Below are positions 1 through 11,534 of a stretch of DNA of 64,000 nt, one piece after another. Source of the DNA: Cladosporium sp. IMV 00045 (lineage: Eukaryota > Ascomycota > Dothideomycetes > Cladosporiales > Cladosporiaceae). A model generated the notes under the pieces. The model did not search any database. It was given only the letters and a program-made list of their open reading frames with translations, and was not told the DNA's origin. The DNA is taken from NCBI GenBank assembly GCA_001931905.2, contig MSJI02000136.1, positions 17,467 to 81,466 on the forward strand, in the 5' to 3' direction. The position numbers were made by a program, and so were the translations under genes. Numbering within the stretch: position 1 is the first letter of the stretch; each line of letters opens with the position of its first letter.

Positions 1-347
1 ACGAAATGCGCGCGGTCAGAGACGCTTTCGATGTGAAATTTTTCCTACAGCTTGACCACGACACTGCTAAGACTAGACGGGAAGCGCGCGGCGGTTATGT
101 CACTCTCGAAGGCTGGTGGCAGGATCCGCCTGGGTATGTGGACAATATCGTCTGGCCGAACTACGTGAACGATCACAAGTACTTGTTTCGCGACGGAAAT
201 GTCGAGGGCGAGGTGGATGGCGATGTTGCTGGCAGATTGAACATTGACGTTATGACGAGGGACAAACAGGGTGATGTGAGTGCTTGCTTAGAGTGGGCTT
301 TTGGGAAGTTAGAGGGAGCGCTTCGCAATTTCAAGGGGCAAGTATAG
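1..347 (+). CDS. Nicotinamide riboside kinase, C-terminal fragment
   Basis: This is the 3' part of a gene that begins before the window; the open frame runs in from base 3 and the first Met at base 6 is internal. About 114 residues are visible. They match the C-terminal part of fungal/animal nicotinamide riboside kinases (NRK1 type, P-loop uridine-kinase-like), which phosphorylate nicotinamide riboside in NAD salvage. The recognisable parts are an arginine-rich lid-like segment (TRREARGGYVTLEG), a following WWQDPPGYVDNIVWPNYV block and a short acidic tail. The P loop lies outside the window, so activity cannot be judged. A related uridine kinase is the main alternative. Confidence 0.75.
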   Translation, partial: EMRAVRDAFDVKFFLQLDHDTAKTRREARGGYVTLEGWWQDPPGYVDNIVWPNYVNDHKYLFRDGNVEGEVDGDVAGRLNIDVMTRDKQGDVSACLEWAFGKLEGALRNFKGQV

Positions 348-394
348 AACAGCTGATATGCACCAAGGACATAGCATATAATCATACATCAAAT

Positions 395-2578
395 CTAGGT
401 GGCGACTAAGGCTGCAGCATCAGCGACTGCCACTCTTGTGATGCGCTTTACGACTCCCTTCCAATCAGCTTCTCTGAAAGTCTTTCCAATCTCGAGGCCT
501 TCCCTAGTCTCGATCGACAGAGTCTCGTAGCCCATTTTGATGATCTTGCTGACCTCCCTAGGACTGAGATTCGTGGTCTTGCCCTTATGATGCTCATCGA
601 TCATGTCGCGATAGTGAGTCGAGACGCCAATGAGCGTGTTGATCGAAGTACGATCATCCGCCTTCCCAAGACCGTATGCGGAGCGCAGATTGGTCAAGGC
701 CTCGCCCGACTCTACGAGCTTGTAGAACAAGTCATCGTAGGATGCCGGATCCGGAAGGAAGCTCTCGCCAGTGTTCAAAGCCAGGGTGAGAAGATCGACC
801 AGATCTTCCACAACGCTTCTTGTACCAGGGAGCGTGTTCAACTCTTCAGCGTAGGTGGTGAGAAATCGAACAAAAGAAAGAAGTGACCTCCACAGCTCAC
901 TCCAGTGGTATGAGAGCTTCGTTCGCGTCTTTGCAAGATGGTTGAGAATGCGAGACATCACAACGACGGTTTGGTTGTAGAAGATCGTGTCCAGCTTCTT
1001 GCGGAGGTTGTGGTTGATGCCGTCAATCAGGATGTCCAGAATAGAAGCAACATAGGGACGTTCGGCCTTCGCGGGTATTGGCAAGTAAGGCGGTCTTTGA
1101 CGGCTTAATCGGACGACAGAGGAGTTTTCGCACAACAGCTTTGCAGTCGCTGGGTTCTCGACGATGATCCACAAGATGAGAATGGCAAGATGTGAGTACA
1201 GGGAGGACCTCGTCGTCCGGTATGCGTGCTGAAAGAGGTAAGATGTGTAGGACAAAAACATGGCGAAGGGTGGTGCCACATCTTTGTCGCTGCTTCCTTG
1301 CGTGATGAGCTTCTGACAGAAGACCTTGTTCGCCAAGGTGAAATCATAAAGAGCGAGGATCGAAGAGGCTTGATGACCAGGCCTATGAGAGTGTTAGAAC
1401 AATCTTCTTTCAATTTCAAGATTGTAGTTGACATACTGTTCAGCGAATAGCGTTCGCTGCTCATCCTCGGTCAAGCTCGGTGTGGTAGGCCTCGATTTTG
1501 CAAGGGCTCCAAGGCCAACATAAGAAAGGGTATTACCGATGCTCCAAGCCGCAGGTGTATCATCCTGGATTGCAATGTATCGCTCTTGCAACAGCTTACA
1601 CGTCCAGCCGATTGACTCGACGACTTTCTGCATCGCGTCCTCGTTCACATATTCAGCGAGTCGAACGCGGTACTGATTGTGTGTCTCGAACTTGTCGTAA
1701 TTTGCAAGCAGGCCGACCAGGAGGAAAGGCTCGGCTGCCCTCAAGGGATGATCCATGTTGTAGATATGCTATCAAATTGGTAAGCTCACGCAGTAAACTG
1801 TGTCCCTACAGAACGTACGGTCATGAGTGCTGGGAAAAAGTCACGGTGTACAAAGTACGACACCAATGCTGTTTGGTAGCCACCTGCCACAACAGCAATA
1901 GCGGCTCTGATGGCTTTTTGCCTTGTTGACGCTGAGATCGTTAGTCAACCACCAACTCATATCGTTCACGTTGATCTTACCATTTCTTCCATTCTTGATG
2001 GCGGTATCGAGCGTGGCAACAAGATCCGAAAAGACCGCATCAACGTTGTCGAGTCCGGCTAAGACATCGATGATGTCGGAACTTGGATTGGTGTACTTCT
2101 TGGTCAAGACCACAGAGAAGAACACTGAAAGAGTCTAAGTCATAAGTCGGCACGCCAAAAAACAGCTTGTTGTAGTTTGCTTACATCGAGGGCATTGTCG
2201 TCGACCGGAGCGGTGCCCTCTCGCACAGCAGCGATGGCATGTTGGAGTAGTTGGCGAGGCTGGTGCTGTTTTGATCTCATCAACATGAAGTCTACAGAGC
2301 CATACAGAATCATACATACTGGTGCATGAAGCAAGTAATCCCCGTCAATGCCGTCCAGAACCTCTTTGAAGCGTGGGACGTCCGGCTTAAGCAAAAAAAG
2401 CTCACGCCAGAAACCCTCCGTGTGCTCTAGTCCTTCGACATCCTACGAACTGTTAGTGCTCTTGCAGTGAAGACAGTCCGGGTCTGCCCACCCTGAAAAG
2501 CTCCTTATACAGCGTGACGATCTTTGGCTCAAAGTAGTCAGGGCGGCTTTGCTGGGTGAGCGGCGATTGTAAGTCCAT
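395..2578 (-). CDS. ARMH3 / DUF1741 armadillo-like helical protein
   Basis: Seven exons were resolved by hand: 2492-2578, 2320-2442, 2185-2265, 1981-2134, 1819-1931, 1437-1768 and 395-1382. They give 625 codons plus stop in one frame, with introns of 49-54 bp carrying GTATGT/GTAAGN/GTACGT donors and usually a CTAAC-like branch point. The product is an all-helical protein resembling animal ARMH3 (C10orf76) and fungal DUF1741. Shared stretches are FWRELFLLKPDV near residue 40, NALDTLSVFF near residue 100, and SSILALYDF followed by LANKVF at the exon 6/7 join. ARMH3 acts at the Golgi with GBF1/PI4KB in animals; the fungal role is less clear. The start at 2578 fits homologues best. An in-frame ATG at 2671 would add 31 residues of poor quality. 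Confidence 0.8.
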
Positions 2579-2951
2579 TTCGCGTGGTGACGGCGACAGC
2601 AGCCAGCGTGGTTGAGATGTTGAAAAGCTTCTGGAACAGATGTCAAACGTGTATCTGTGGGTTTCGTTCACATTGGATCAATGGTTTGGTAAAGCCATAC
2701 GTTGAATGTACTACCAAGCTGACGCGCATACCTCACTCCTACTGAAGATCGTGGCTGTTTCACAAACAACTCCACCGTTTCGAGCCGGAAAGCGGGCCGA
2801 GCAATCCTCTGTGACGTAAGGCTGGTCTTCACCTCATCTTTTGTTTTTGAGGCCTAGTAAGGAGGGGTCTGATCCTCAATTTCCCCTCTGATGGTTTTGC
2901 ATGCACTTGTGCATGCCTCTACACTAAACTCCACATAATCAAATAACAGGC
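2579..2951. promoter_or_regulatory. Divergent promoter with a CRE-like site
   Basis: This 373-bp interval separates the divergent starts of the ARMH3-like and TMCO4-like genes and must hold both promoters. A TGACGTAA element, the binding core of fungal ATF/CREB bZIP factors, lies at 2812-2819. A CT-rich stretch and the sequence AATAACAGGC lie just before the plus-strand ATG. Any control by the CRE-like site is inferred from the motif alone. Confidence 0.35.
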
Positions 2952-5315
2952 ATGGCGGGCATGTTCAATAAGGTCAAAGCGTCATGGGGAGCATCCTCAT
3001 CGCGCGACGAGGGCCAATCTGCTTCTCAGGGCAGTGAGGGTGACTCTCTGACTACAGTCTTACCAACTGAAGAGGACCGAGCTGCCCTTACTTTGCTGGT
3101 AGCCGATTGCACGGAAATTATGCGTCAAAACATACTGGACATCTTCGACGCCAACCAGACTGGACAGCAATATGATAATGTCACGAACATGGAACCGGTC
3201 TCAGGCGATCAGATAATGCTCAATCCGGACCTCGACCCTGGACTTGTGGATGTACCGGCAGCAGACAAGGCAAAGAAGGAGCTAGAGTCGCGAGAGAAGG
3301 AAGTCAACAGCGCAAAGATGCAGGATCTGAAGAAGTCTGCTCTCGTGTATTTCGACGACTGGAGAGAGCATGTCATTCTTCGAATCGGCGAAGTTGTCAA
3401 CTCGAAAGAGACAGCGGAAGAGCAGAAGCAGAAAGCTCAGCCTAAGACTGAAAGGCCAAGTTCCAGTGGGAGAAGACCTGTGCCCCCAACTCCGGAAGAC
3501 GAAAATGTTCGAGAGGCACTGGCCAAACTTTACCCGCCCGTGGATAGCCCACTGCAGAAGTTGCCGCAGGAGAAGAGAGCACTGATCTTGAACTCAATGC
3601 TACTGCTTCTGCTCAGTTTGGAACACTACCATGCTCACTCGAGGACTCTTTTGCTTTACCTCACGTCTAGTCTGAACCTTCCTACTAGCGTTCTCGCAGC
3701 AGACGAGAGCAAAATCGCGAGAGGACTGCTCGCTGCAGCAGAGACTATGCAAGCGGACGAAGAAACCAAGAAACGACAGGAGGAGGGTTCCGACATGCGA
3801 AAGTGGAAGGTCGGCCTTGCCACCGTAGGAGGCGCCGTCTTGATCGGTGTGACAGGCGGTCTAGCTGCACCTCTGTTGGCTGCAGGTCTAGGAACAGTTA
3901 TGGGAGGTCTCGGTCTAGGAGCTACCGCTGGAGCTGCATACTTGGGTACTCTTGCTGGCAGCTCCGTTCTTGTCGGCGGCCTGTTTGGCGCTTATGGTGG
4001 CCGCATGACAGGCAAGATGATGGACAAGTACGCTCGCGAGATCGAAGACTTTGCATTCATACCCATCACCACCTACCACAGACCTCGGAAGATCGAAAAG
4101 GAATATCGAAGGCTCCGCGTTGCCATTGGTATCAGCGGATGGCTGACGGACAAAGACGAAGTTGTCGAGCCATGGAAAGTGATCGGTCCCGGAATGGAAG
4201 GCTTCGCGCTCCGATTCGAGCTCGAGGCACTCATGAACCTGGGAAACTCTCTCACGACAATGGTCAAATCTGCGGCCTGGGGCGTCGCCAAAAGCGAGAT
4301 CATCAAGCGAACCGTCTTTGCCAGTCTTGCCGCAGGCCTCTGGCCATTGGCTCTGCTGAAGGTCTCTCGCGTTATCGACAACCCCTGGAGTGTGGCAAGC
4401 TCGCGTGCATCAAAGGCCGGAGAAGTCCTTGCCGACGCCTTGATCAACAAAGCCCAAGGAGAGCGACCCGTCACACTAATCGGCTACAGTCTGGGAGCGA
4501 GAGTGATCTACAGCTGCATGCAGAAGCTCGCCGAGCGCAAAGCTTTTGGTCTTGTCGAATCCGTCGTCCTGATCGGTGCTCCGGCGCCTTCGACAAGCGC
4601 AGAGTGGCGAACGATGCGCAGTGTCGCTTCCGGCCGCGTCATCAACGTGTACAGCACCAACGATTACATCCTCGCCTTCTTGTACCGAAGCAGCAGCATT
4701 CAGTACGGTGTAGCCGGTTTGCAGGCCATCGCAGGAGTCAAGGGTGTTGAGAATGTGGATGTCTCTGATCTCGTGACTGGACACACCAGCTACCGCTTCC
4801 TCACCGGTACCGTTCTTAAGAAGATCGGGTTCGAAGACGTCGACCAGCTCGAGCTTGAGCGTGAAGAGCTCGCTTTGAAGGAAGAGGAGGCAAAGCAAGA
4901 GCAAGCGAGGCAGGCATCTGAGAAACAAGAAGAGTCACAAGAGAAGTCAGGTGCGGCTGCTGAAACTTCAGTCACTGACACAAAGGACTCGACCGAGGGT
5001 GCATCTCTTGAAAAGACCTCGAGCAAAGAGATCTCAGACCAGCACGTCGAAGATCTCGAGAAGGAAATCGAGCGCAAGAACGAGCAATCTTACATCGGCT
5101 GGGCCGGCAGCAAGATGACACAGGCAGGCACCAGCGCGGGCGCCGCTATGGACAAAGCAAAGGCGCAGTGGAGCGCGAAGAAGCCGACTTTTGGTGGGAA
5201 ATCAGAGAGCTCGACTGGTGATGCGGCTGCGGGCTCTGGCCCTGAGCGTGATTCGTATCAAGATATGAAGGCTAGGAGCGAGGCCAGACAGGCAAGCATG
5301 TATGAGGGGACGTGA
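2952..5315 (+). CDS. TMCO4 / DUF726 alpha/beta-hydrolase membrane protein
   Basis: Single-exon gene of 787 residues. The N-terminal third is charged and partly disordered. A conserved helical region follows (about 195-290), then a Gly/Ala-rich hydrophobic stretch (about 285-355) that probably forms two or more membrane segments. The hydrolase fold comes next, with nucleophile elbow GYSLGAR and candidate Ser near residue 513. Later blocks VINVYSTNDYILAFLYR and GHTSYR probably supply the acid and histidine. This order is that of DUF726 proteins: animal TMCO4 and yeast Mil1 (YFL034W), which associates with the AP-1 clathrin adaptor. The last 150 residues are acidic, coiled-coil-like and low complexity. 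The substrate is unknown. It diverges from the ARMH3-like gene. Confidence 0.88.
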   Translation: MAGMFNKVKASWGASSSRDEGQSASQGSEGDSLTTVLPTEEDRAALTLLVADCTEIMRQNILDIFDANQTGQQYDNVTNMEPVSGDQIMLNPDLDPGLVDVPAADKAKKELESREKEVNSAKMQDLKKSALVYFDDWREHVILRIGEVVNSKETAEEQKQKAQPKTERPSSSGRRPVPPTPEDENVREALAKLYPPVDSPLQKLPQEKRALILNSMLLLLLSLEHYHAHSRTLLLYLTSSLNLPTSVLAADESKIARGLLAAAETMQADEETKKRQEEGSDMRKWKVGLATVGGAVLIGVTGGLAAPLLAAGLGTVMGGLGLGATAGAAYLGTLAGSSVLVGGLFGAYGGRMTGKMMDKYAREIEDFAFIPITTYHRPRKIEKEYRRLRVAIGISGWLTDKDEVVEPWKVIGPGMEGFALRFELEALMNLGNSLTTMVKSAAWGVAKSEIIKRTVFASLAAGLWPLALLKVSRVIDNPWSVASSRASKAGEVLADALINKAQGERPVTLIGYSLGARVIYSCMQKLAERKAFGLVESVVLIGAPAPSTSAEWRTMRSVASGRVINVYSTNDYILAFLYRSSSIQYGVAGLQAIAGVKGVENVDVSDLVTGHTSYRFLTGTVLKKIGFEDVDQLELEREELALKEEEAKQEQARQASEKQEESQEKSGAAAETSVTDTKDSTEGASLEKTSSKEISDQHVEDLEKEIERKNEQSYIGWAGSKMTQAGTSAGAAMDKAKAQWSAKKPTFGGKSESSTGDAAAGSGPERDSYQDMKARSEARQASMYEGT

Positions 5316-7092
5316 TGAGCAGATCTGGACGTGAATGATGTGGAAGTTCAGCTCTGGGTGTATACGAATCTGCTGTGACCAGAGACGGCTCATGTAATGA
5401 AAGAATAATCAGGAACGTTGACAATGAACTCCTGCTTTTTGAATCCCAGGCTCACGACAGCTTACGAACTCCACAGCTGATGATGTTACCTTCATCCAAA
5501 CAGATATTTCCACATGCAGAATGCCTGCGTAGAGTGATGTATGAATCCAATGAAGTGGAAACCGTCGACGTAGCATTGTACACGCCATCGCCTTGCAACA
5601 AACAAACGAGCAAAAACACCCCAAACCCACAAAGCAGCAGGACCAACAAAGACAACAAAACAACCCCTCAAGAGCAATGAAGCATACCAAAACGCGGTCT
5701 TCCTCGGGGACGATCAGGACAAAGCAGGCGTAAAGCTCGGAAGCACACTCAGTCGTAGCCTTGTAGATCCCTCTCCGGACCTGAATCGCGTAGTGAAAAG
5801 GCGATGAATTCCCTCCGAGGCAATCGTCTGACATGACAAAACTCCGCTGTTACGACTCGTCGTTGCCTGCAAACACAGGATCTTGCGCTGCTCGTGACCA
5901 GGTGCGTGGATCGTTGGTTTGGGCTCCCGCGGGGACTGATAAGGCCTCATGAGTTTGACGGGGACTTGAAGGTTCGATACTTGCGGTAATCTATGGCTTT
6001 CCTAATCGAAACGGCACGATGGACGGGGTTGTGAGAGAGCTGCTGTGGCTGGCTTTTTGAAGTCATGAGTCATGAAGAAAGCAGATTCTCCGAGCCATCT
6101 TCGAATGGTCCGAGGGAAATGCCCGGATGTGTACGGAACTGCCATCTCTCACTAGATGTGAAGTTCATCTTGTCGTCAAAAATACACATCTCACCTCTTG
6201 TCGCCTGGTCGCTAAGACCCTGAGATCCAGCAACTACAGAGAGTCGGATGCTAGGCGCGGACGTTCAACCGAATTTTTCTGGACCACAGTCCCTCTTCTT
6301 CTCAGGCCGCAACGATATGCTTTCACTGATACCAACCCAAGAATCCCGGATCCACCACTAACAAGAGTTTCAACGCAAACAATGAGCAGAGCATCGGAAA
6401 TCTCGGCGCACAAGAGAGAAAAGGGCCAGGCACAAGGCCGGTCCAAGACCTGCTAGGGCTGAAGTGGCACACACAGACCTAATCGCCGTAACAGCGGTAA
6501 GTCCAAAATGAGAAAGCGTTTGTAAGGCTGAACGGAGTCAAGGAAAGAAGGCTGAGAGGACCGGGGAAAGTTTGAGAGGGCTGAATGAATTGACGAATGC
6601 GGAGTTCGCGTACCACAGCACATCAACGCCGCAAGCGATCGATGTTCCATGTGAGCCGAGGGAGAGCACGACGAGATCATCAAAATCGCATCAGCAACAG
6701 TAGATGCGAACTCATCATGCGTTGGCGTGCCGCGCCGCAAGCCCTTGCCTTGTGTGCCGCAGTAACCTTGACGCGAGGCGCCGATAGGGCGAAACATACC
6801 CAAGAAAGGATGATGATGCCAAACGATTCATTTCCGCTTGCCAGTTCGGGTCATGTAGAGAGTGAGGCAAGACGGACTTGGGAGCGCATAGGGCGGAAGG
6901 GAAAGATATTTTGTCCGCCGCTCGGCTTTAGCAAGGGAATGATGGGGAGTTGTACTCTTTTTCGACACCGAGGAGCGAGCCTCCATGATGCCAGGGCGTT
7001 GGCTGTGGATACGATGGCGCTAGGATGTAGAGCGATAGCGCGATTTGTATTGGCCGTTTGAGAGTGGGATGGCACTTGGCAATGATGATGAG

Positions 7093-7728
7093 TTAAAGTT
7101 TCGTCGCTGAATTTGGCCTGATAGCGTCGTTTACATAGGGCGTAAGAGAGGGAAAAGGTGGCTCGGTGCGATGGAGAATATGGGCCATGGCTCGGGGACT
7201 CTTGCGTGACGTTTCTGTACTCCTGGGGTCTGGAGATGAGCTGGGGCAGAACCAGGAATCCATTAATAAGTAGTGGAGTGGCAGTTCTGAAAAGAGCTTG
7301 AAAGGGTTGTGATCGACTGATCGCGACATCTCAGCGAAGTAGGCATCTCCGTCGTACCGACTCCGAAGGATGAGATAGGTACAGCACACCCATCGGCACT
7401 GGGAATTAGCGAAGGATGTCCACGACATCGTAGAATCTGCTAGCGTGTCATAATTGTTAGCAAATTTCGCCATGAAGCGCACTGTTGCTGCACTATGTGT
7501 AAGGCAAAGAGCAAGGTGTTCGGTACTCGGTCGGTATAACGGGTCTTGGCCTTGGCTATTCATCTGGGCATATTGGATTGGGGAGACTTGGAGGATGATG
7601 GGTGATACTATTGCCAGATGGAGCCGCGCCAGGATAACACTTTCACCGAAACTTGCGTGCAAGAAATAGGGCTCGTCGATGGTCAATATCGCATACACGT
7701 AAGTGAGTTTCCAGAGGTCTTGAAGCAT
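7093..7728 (-). CDS. Weak hypothetical ORF
   Basis: Uninterrupted minus-strand frame of 211 residues from a true ATG, the longest in this interval. The first 125 residues have a plausible mix of hydrophobic and polar residues, faintly like the helical C-terminal part of fungal Zn2Cys6 transcription factors. The rest is basic and Ser/Pro-rich and reads like chance translation. No DNA-binding domain was found upstream on the same strand. It could be a gene remnant or a chance ORF. Confidence 0.18.
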   Translation of the reverse strand: MLQDLWKLTYVYAILTIDEPYFLHASFGESVILARLHLAIVSPIILQVSPIQYAQMNSQGQDPLYRPSTEHLALCLTHSAATVRFMAKFANNYDTLADSTMSWTSFANSQCRWVCCTYLILRSRYDGDAYFAEMSRSVDHNPFKLFSELPLHYLLMDSWFCPSSSPDPRSTETSRKSPRAMAHILHRTEPPFPSLTPYVNDAIRPNSATKL

Positions 7729-8520
7729 ACCTCACGGATGTGTTCATGGAGATACCACCACTAAGGTCAACAGTAAAAAGCGATATCCCCAGACAAATGA
7801 AGGTGGGATGAGGGTTTCTTGCCGTGATAGCCGTGGTGTGTGACTAGGGAATAGGACGTTATTGCACCGCATGGACGCGCAAGTCGCAGGGAGAAGCCAG
7901 GCGTGCCATGCTTGACATGTGCATCAGCATGCCACCGAAGGGCACGAGCAGAGACAGGTCGAGGAGACGAGAGCTCACTATTCGCCGCGCGATTTGGCAA
8001 CGGGCATAAATGTTTCAAAGGTGCCTTGCAGTAGGCCAAGGACCGGATAGAAGAAGATGGGCAAATTGACAAGATCCCGTGGCAGTCACAGAGCGCCGCC
8101 GAGAGAGTGCCAGCCAAATATGGCTGTGGCGGCGCCTGGCAAGCCGAGAGAGTTGAGGGAGGTATTGGCACGCGGCGTCAGACTGGCGACACCATTATGG
8201 GTTTGACTGCTACCTCCGTTAAGGCTGAGACCACAAGACTGTCTGCTGAGTGGCTCGGGTAGAGATACTGTATGTAAGTGAGGACATATTCAGAATGTGG
8301 TCATCGAAGAAGGCAGCAGTCGATTGGAGTAGCGCCGAGGAGGTTGAATCGATGGTGATGGGATCTATCGAGACGAGGCAAAAGTCAAACACATGGTGTC
8401 GCTGTGATAGCCTTTGCCCTTCTGGCCGTGAATGCCGTCTTGACTCTTGCCGGCCCAGTCCTTGAGTCTTAGGTGCAGAGAGGCCGATCGCGGGCGCAAT
8501 TTGATAGAGGGAGAGGCGAC

Positions 8521-8530
8521 GTCACGTGAC
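8521..8530. promoter_or_regulatory. Palindromic E-box GTCACGTGAC
   Basis: Perfect 10-bp palindrome with a CACGTG core, the binding site type of fungal bHLH factors (Cbf1/Pho4/SREBP classes). It lies about 530 bp upstream of the membrane protein gene at 9059. Function is inferred from the motif only. Confidence 0.3.
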
Positions 8531-9058
8531 AATAGCCCTCACTCGTCAAATCAAGTCTCTCAGCATCAAAATCCCTCGTCTTCGCAGCAGGCCTCACTTC
8601 TCACGGCGTTACTACAGGCGCCAACGAGCATCACCACCGCCGCCGCCGAATGCCATGGCCTGTCCGCCCCGGCGTCGACGGCTGTGCGACATGTGCTGCG
8701 AAGGCGTCCGCTCGTCCTCCTCCTTGGCCTTCCATCTGAGTGGACGTGCTCATCCGCCAAGTACCCAACTTTCTTGGATGACTTGGCATTAGATCGTCTT
8801 CGTCGTCTACCCAAGCACTCGGCGGAGTGTGCAGGAGGAGTGGGCAGCCATGGCACCGCCTGATTACCTGAATACATAGACCAACTGAGCCTCCTCCTCC
8901 CCTCCTCATGCCGTCCGTCACCACCACCGCCATCACCGCCAGCATCTCTCCCAGGAGGTGCCCATCGCCCACCATCAACACCCGGCCAGGTCCCTCCGCT
9001 GGCTCATGATCACTGCGGCACCGCCGCCTGTACCACGCAGCACGCTGGCTCTGTCTCC

Positions 9059-10018
9059 ATGACCATGTCTGACTCGGCGCCTTCGACTGCGCCAGATACC
9101 TCCAAATCCCGACCGATGCTCGTCGACCCTTTCGCCAGCCCGGCTTCTCACGCGGTCGACACGCCCAGGTATCCCGAGCCCTGCGCCCAGCTACCGCCCA
9201 GGACCTCGGAACGTGTCACAAGCGACGAGACATTGGCGACAGGCGAGGAACAACAGCCTGCGACGAACCTCACCAACGGCTCTGTGTATAAGAGTGCTTC
9301 CATGTCCTCGGCCGGCCAAAGCTCTACATTAACGGGCATGTCATCATTCGATCTCGAGAAGGGAATAGCAAAGGAACAGGGCAAACAGAATAGACGGAGC
9401 AAAGGGGATAGCGGTAGAGATCCAGAGAAGGCTTTCTATAGCGCCCAATCGCCTCGATCAAATCGTTCGCCTCGTCAGTCACTCCACCCGTCAAGAGACG
9501 ATGCCGCAAGCGCGACCTTTTCAGATGTCGACTCCGAGATCGACGCTGGTCTCGCCTTGCAAGAAGAAAAGGCAATGAAGATCCTCTTCTTCCTGTCTGG
9601 CCCCGTCTTTGCGCTGTCCTTGCTCAACCTCATCTGGACTCTCATTTCTCTCGTCATCACCACCCTATCGCAACCCGTACGCCTCTGCGCGCGACGCATC
9701 ACATATGGCCAACAACTCGCCTCGTTACTCGGCCCTGCTCTCAATCTCCAACTAAAATCCATCTACACGCCACTGCCACCTCACGCAAACGAAGATGGTG
9801 TCTTTCACCCTGGCATGCTCGTCTTCGTCCACCTCGTCAGTCCTGTCCTCAGTATCGGCGTCATAGTCGCAGCCTGGGTTGTCGCGGGATACTGGCTCAT
9901 GGCTGGTATCGTTGGCGATCCCGCTGGTATGGACAAGCGCGACGACGGCAAGGAGACCGTCCTCGGCCTGCGCCGCTGGTGGGAGAATCTGATGCTCAAG
10001 GGCATCAATCTCAACTAA
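9059..10018 (+). CDS. Fungal membrane protein of unknown function
   Basis: Single exon, 319 residues. The first 165 residues are Ser/Thr/Pro-rich and apparently disordered. A hydrophobic block follows at about 174-208 (ILFFLSGPVFALSLLNLIW and beyond). A polar loop separates it from a second hydrophobic block at about 258-292, which may be one long helix or two. The tail contains RRWWENLMLKGI. No family was recognised, but the disordered cytosolic arm plus C-terminal membrane domain is coherent and codon use looks like that of neighbouring genes. A second in-frame ATG at 9065 is an equally possible start. Confidence 0.7.
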   Translation: MTMSDSAPSTAPDTSKSRPMLVDPFASPASHAVDTPRYPEPCAQLPPRTSERVTSDETLATGEEQQPATNLTNGSVYKSASMSSAGQSSTLTGMSSFDLEKGIAKEQGKQNRRSKGDSGRDPEKAFYSAQSPRSNRSPRQSLHPSRDDAASATFSDVDSEIDAGLALQEEKAMKILFFLSGPVFALSLLNLIWTLISLVITTLSQPVRLCARRITYGQQLASLLGPALNLQLKSIYTPLPPHANEDGVFHPGMLVFVHLVSPVLSIGVIVAAWVVAGYWLMAGIVGDPAGMDKRDDGKETVLGLRRWWENLMLKGINLN

Positions 10019-11447
10019 AGAAGAAAAATCTCCACTCTTTGAGACTTTGTCTCAGACCGCGACAATTTTCTGCTTTGCTTTTTGGCGACGGCGTTGGTCT
10101 ACGGCTATCATGAAGGATGGCTTGACGATATCATGGGGTTAGTGCACGGCGACTGCACGTGTGTTGCCTTTTTTTGCTTTTTGGGATTTTATGCGAACAA
10201 GATACCTCTTTGTGCCGCTTTCAAGGCATTCTGCGCGGAAATCAGGGATATGATCACTATCAGTTATTAGCGATGGCGTTGGCGGAGCTTCATCTTTTTG
10301 CTACCACAGATTCAAATCGAACATAATATGCATCCTCACGAGTGGCTTTTTACTCGTTTTCAAATCATCGTTCCGCTCTCATGTCGTTTCACATATCATT
10401 ATTCTACACACATTTGCCCGTTCAACTTTGGGAGGCAAAAAGCCCGCCGCTCGATCCCATCGCATCTGTTCCTGCAGTCCAACAAGTCAGCCTACCAACG
10501 AACGTACGTACATCGCCTTTGTGTTCTGGCCCCAAATAAGCGAGCGTTTTCTCGCTTCGAACATTATTCTTCCCCATGTTGATCGTCCAAATCCTTCCCG
10601 CGACACCCGCTCTCTCATTCTCGCGCATCTCAATCTATTAACCGAGGGCGAGAACAGAAAACAAATGTGAGTACCCTGCGAGATGCACTTTTTTGCCGAT
10701 GCCCGCCTCACCCACCAACCACCACAATACTCCCGACTCTCCATCAACTCGCGGTGCGCAGGCCCCAGCTCGCCATAGAAACCATCAGCGCTTCGTACAG
10801 CAGACCAATCAAGAGCCAGCTTCTTCTGCCCTGCTCGGGGCTGTCGAGGCTGTGCTCGTCGTAACTCGCGCAATGCGCCTTTTTATCACCAAATTCCAAT
10901 CTATCTACCTTTTCTATGACATGCCTAGGGCACAAAGGGGGGAGCAACGCCCTGCAGGCGTGGCGCGAGCTTGCATGAGGGATATTTCATGTCATCCTGA
11001 CCTGTCGAAGGCTGTCTGCGTAACGGAGCTCTGCGGTTTGGGGGCTTGGCTTTGCTGGGCTGGTGAGGAGGGAAGGGTCTAGATCTGAACAGGTCCTTTG
11101 GCAACTGTGTACTTGTGATAGGTACCAGTCTACCTAAGGGAGGTGTTGTTACGACTGGGTTTGTGTGAGGTGTCGACAGCCTTGCCGGCTGGTCGAGGTC
11201 GAGCTGGTGAAGCGTATGCTTGTCTGTAGCGTTCCGGTGCTGGAGCGGGATGAGGTGCACTAGTGCAATATCACGGCTAACGATTTCATGTTGCCAGCCT
11301 CCTGAGGGTCACAATGAGGAAGATCATTTGCATCATTTTGGGTCATGAACACACCCCGACGATTCCTTCGGGAGAGTTAGAGTTGTGTTTATATAATTAG
11401 AAGGGTCTTCTGATCTCTCATCCATTGGTGTACAACAGTACATCGCA
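10019..11447. other. Intergenic interval before the tRNA
   Basis: Contains the 3' flank of the membrane protein gene and short frames on both strands with no recognisable protein. No gene is supported. Confidence 0.4.
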
Positions 11448-11534
11448 TCCTCAATGGTCTAGTGGCTATGATTTCCGCTTGTCACTAACCACGACAAGCC
11501 GCGGGAGACCAGGGTTCGATTCCCTGTTGGGGAG
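11448..11534 (+). tRNA. tRNA-Asp (GTC) with a 15-nt intron
   Basis: Folds by eye into a full cloverleaf. Acceptor arms TCCTCAA and TTGGGGA pair along all seven positions with one U-G pair, and the discriminator is G. The D arm contains the A-box-like TCTAGTGGCTATGAT. The anticodon stem is TCCGC/GCGGG. The T arm is CAGGG-TTCGATT-CCCTG, with a B box of GGTTCGATTCC. The anticodon loop is 22 nt rather than 7. Removing the 15 bases after the A following the anticodon leaves loop TTGTCAC with anticodon GTC, at the usual eukaryotic intron position 37/38. The mature length would be 72 nt before CCA addition. Confidence 0.85.

Larger units (their letters stand above)
5316..9058. other. 3.7-kb gene-poor interval
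   Basis: No conserved gene is recognised here. Open frames are short, overlapping and low in conserved character. The longest is the minus-strand ORF listed at 7093-7728. The interval includes the 3' flank of the TMCO4-like gene (5316-5700, with an A/C-rich patch near 5600-5670) and the promoter of the membrane protein gene at 9059. It might hold an untranslated RNA or a decayed gene, but nothing seen argues for either. Confidence 0.4.

Noticed and set aside
6597..7061. 154-residue plus-strand frame
   Set aside because: Cys/Arg-rich mixed composition, no domain, overlaps frames on the other strand.
8447..8981. Overlapping frames on both strands upstream of the membrane protein gene
   Set aside because: Low-complexity Ser/Pro/Arg translations of a GC-rich leader; no conserved motif.
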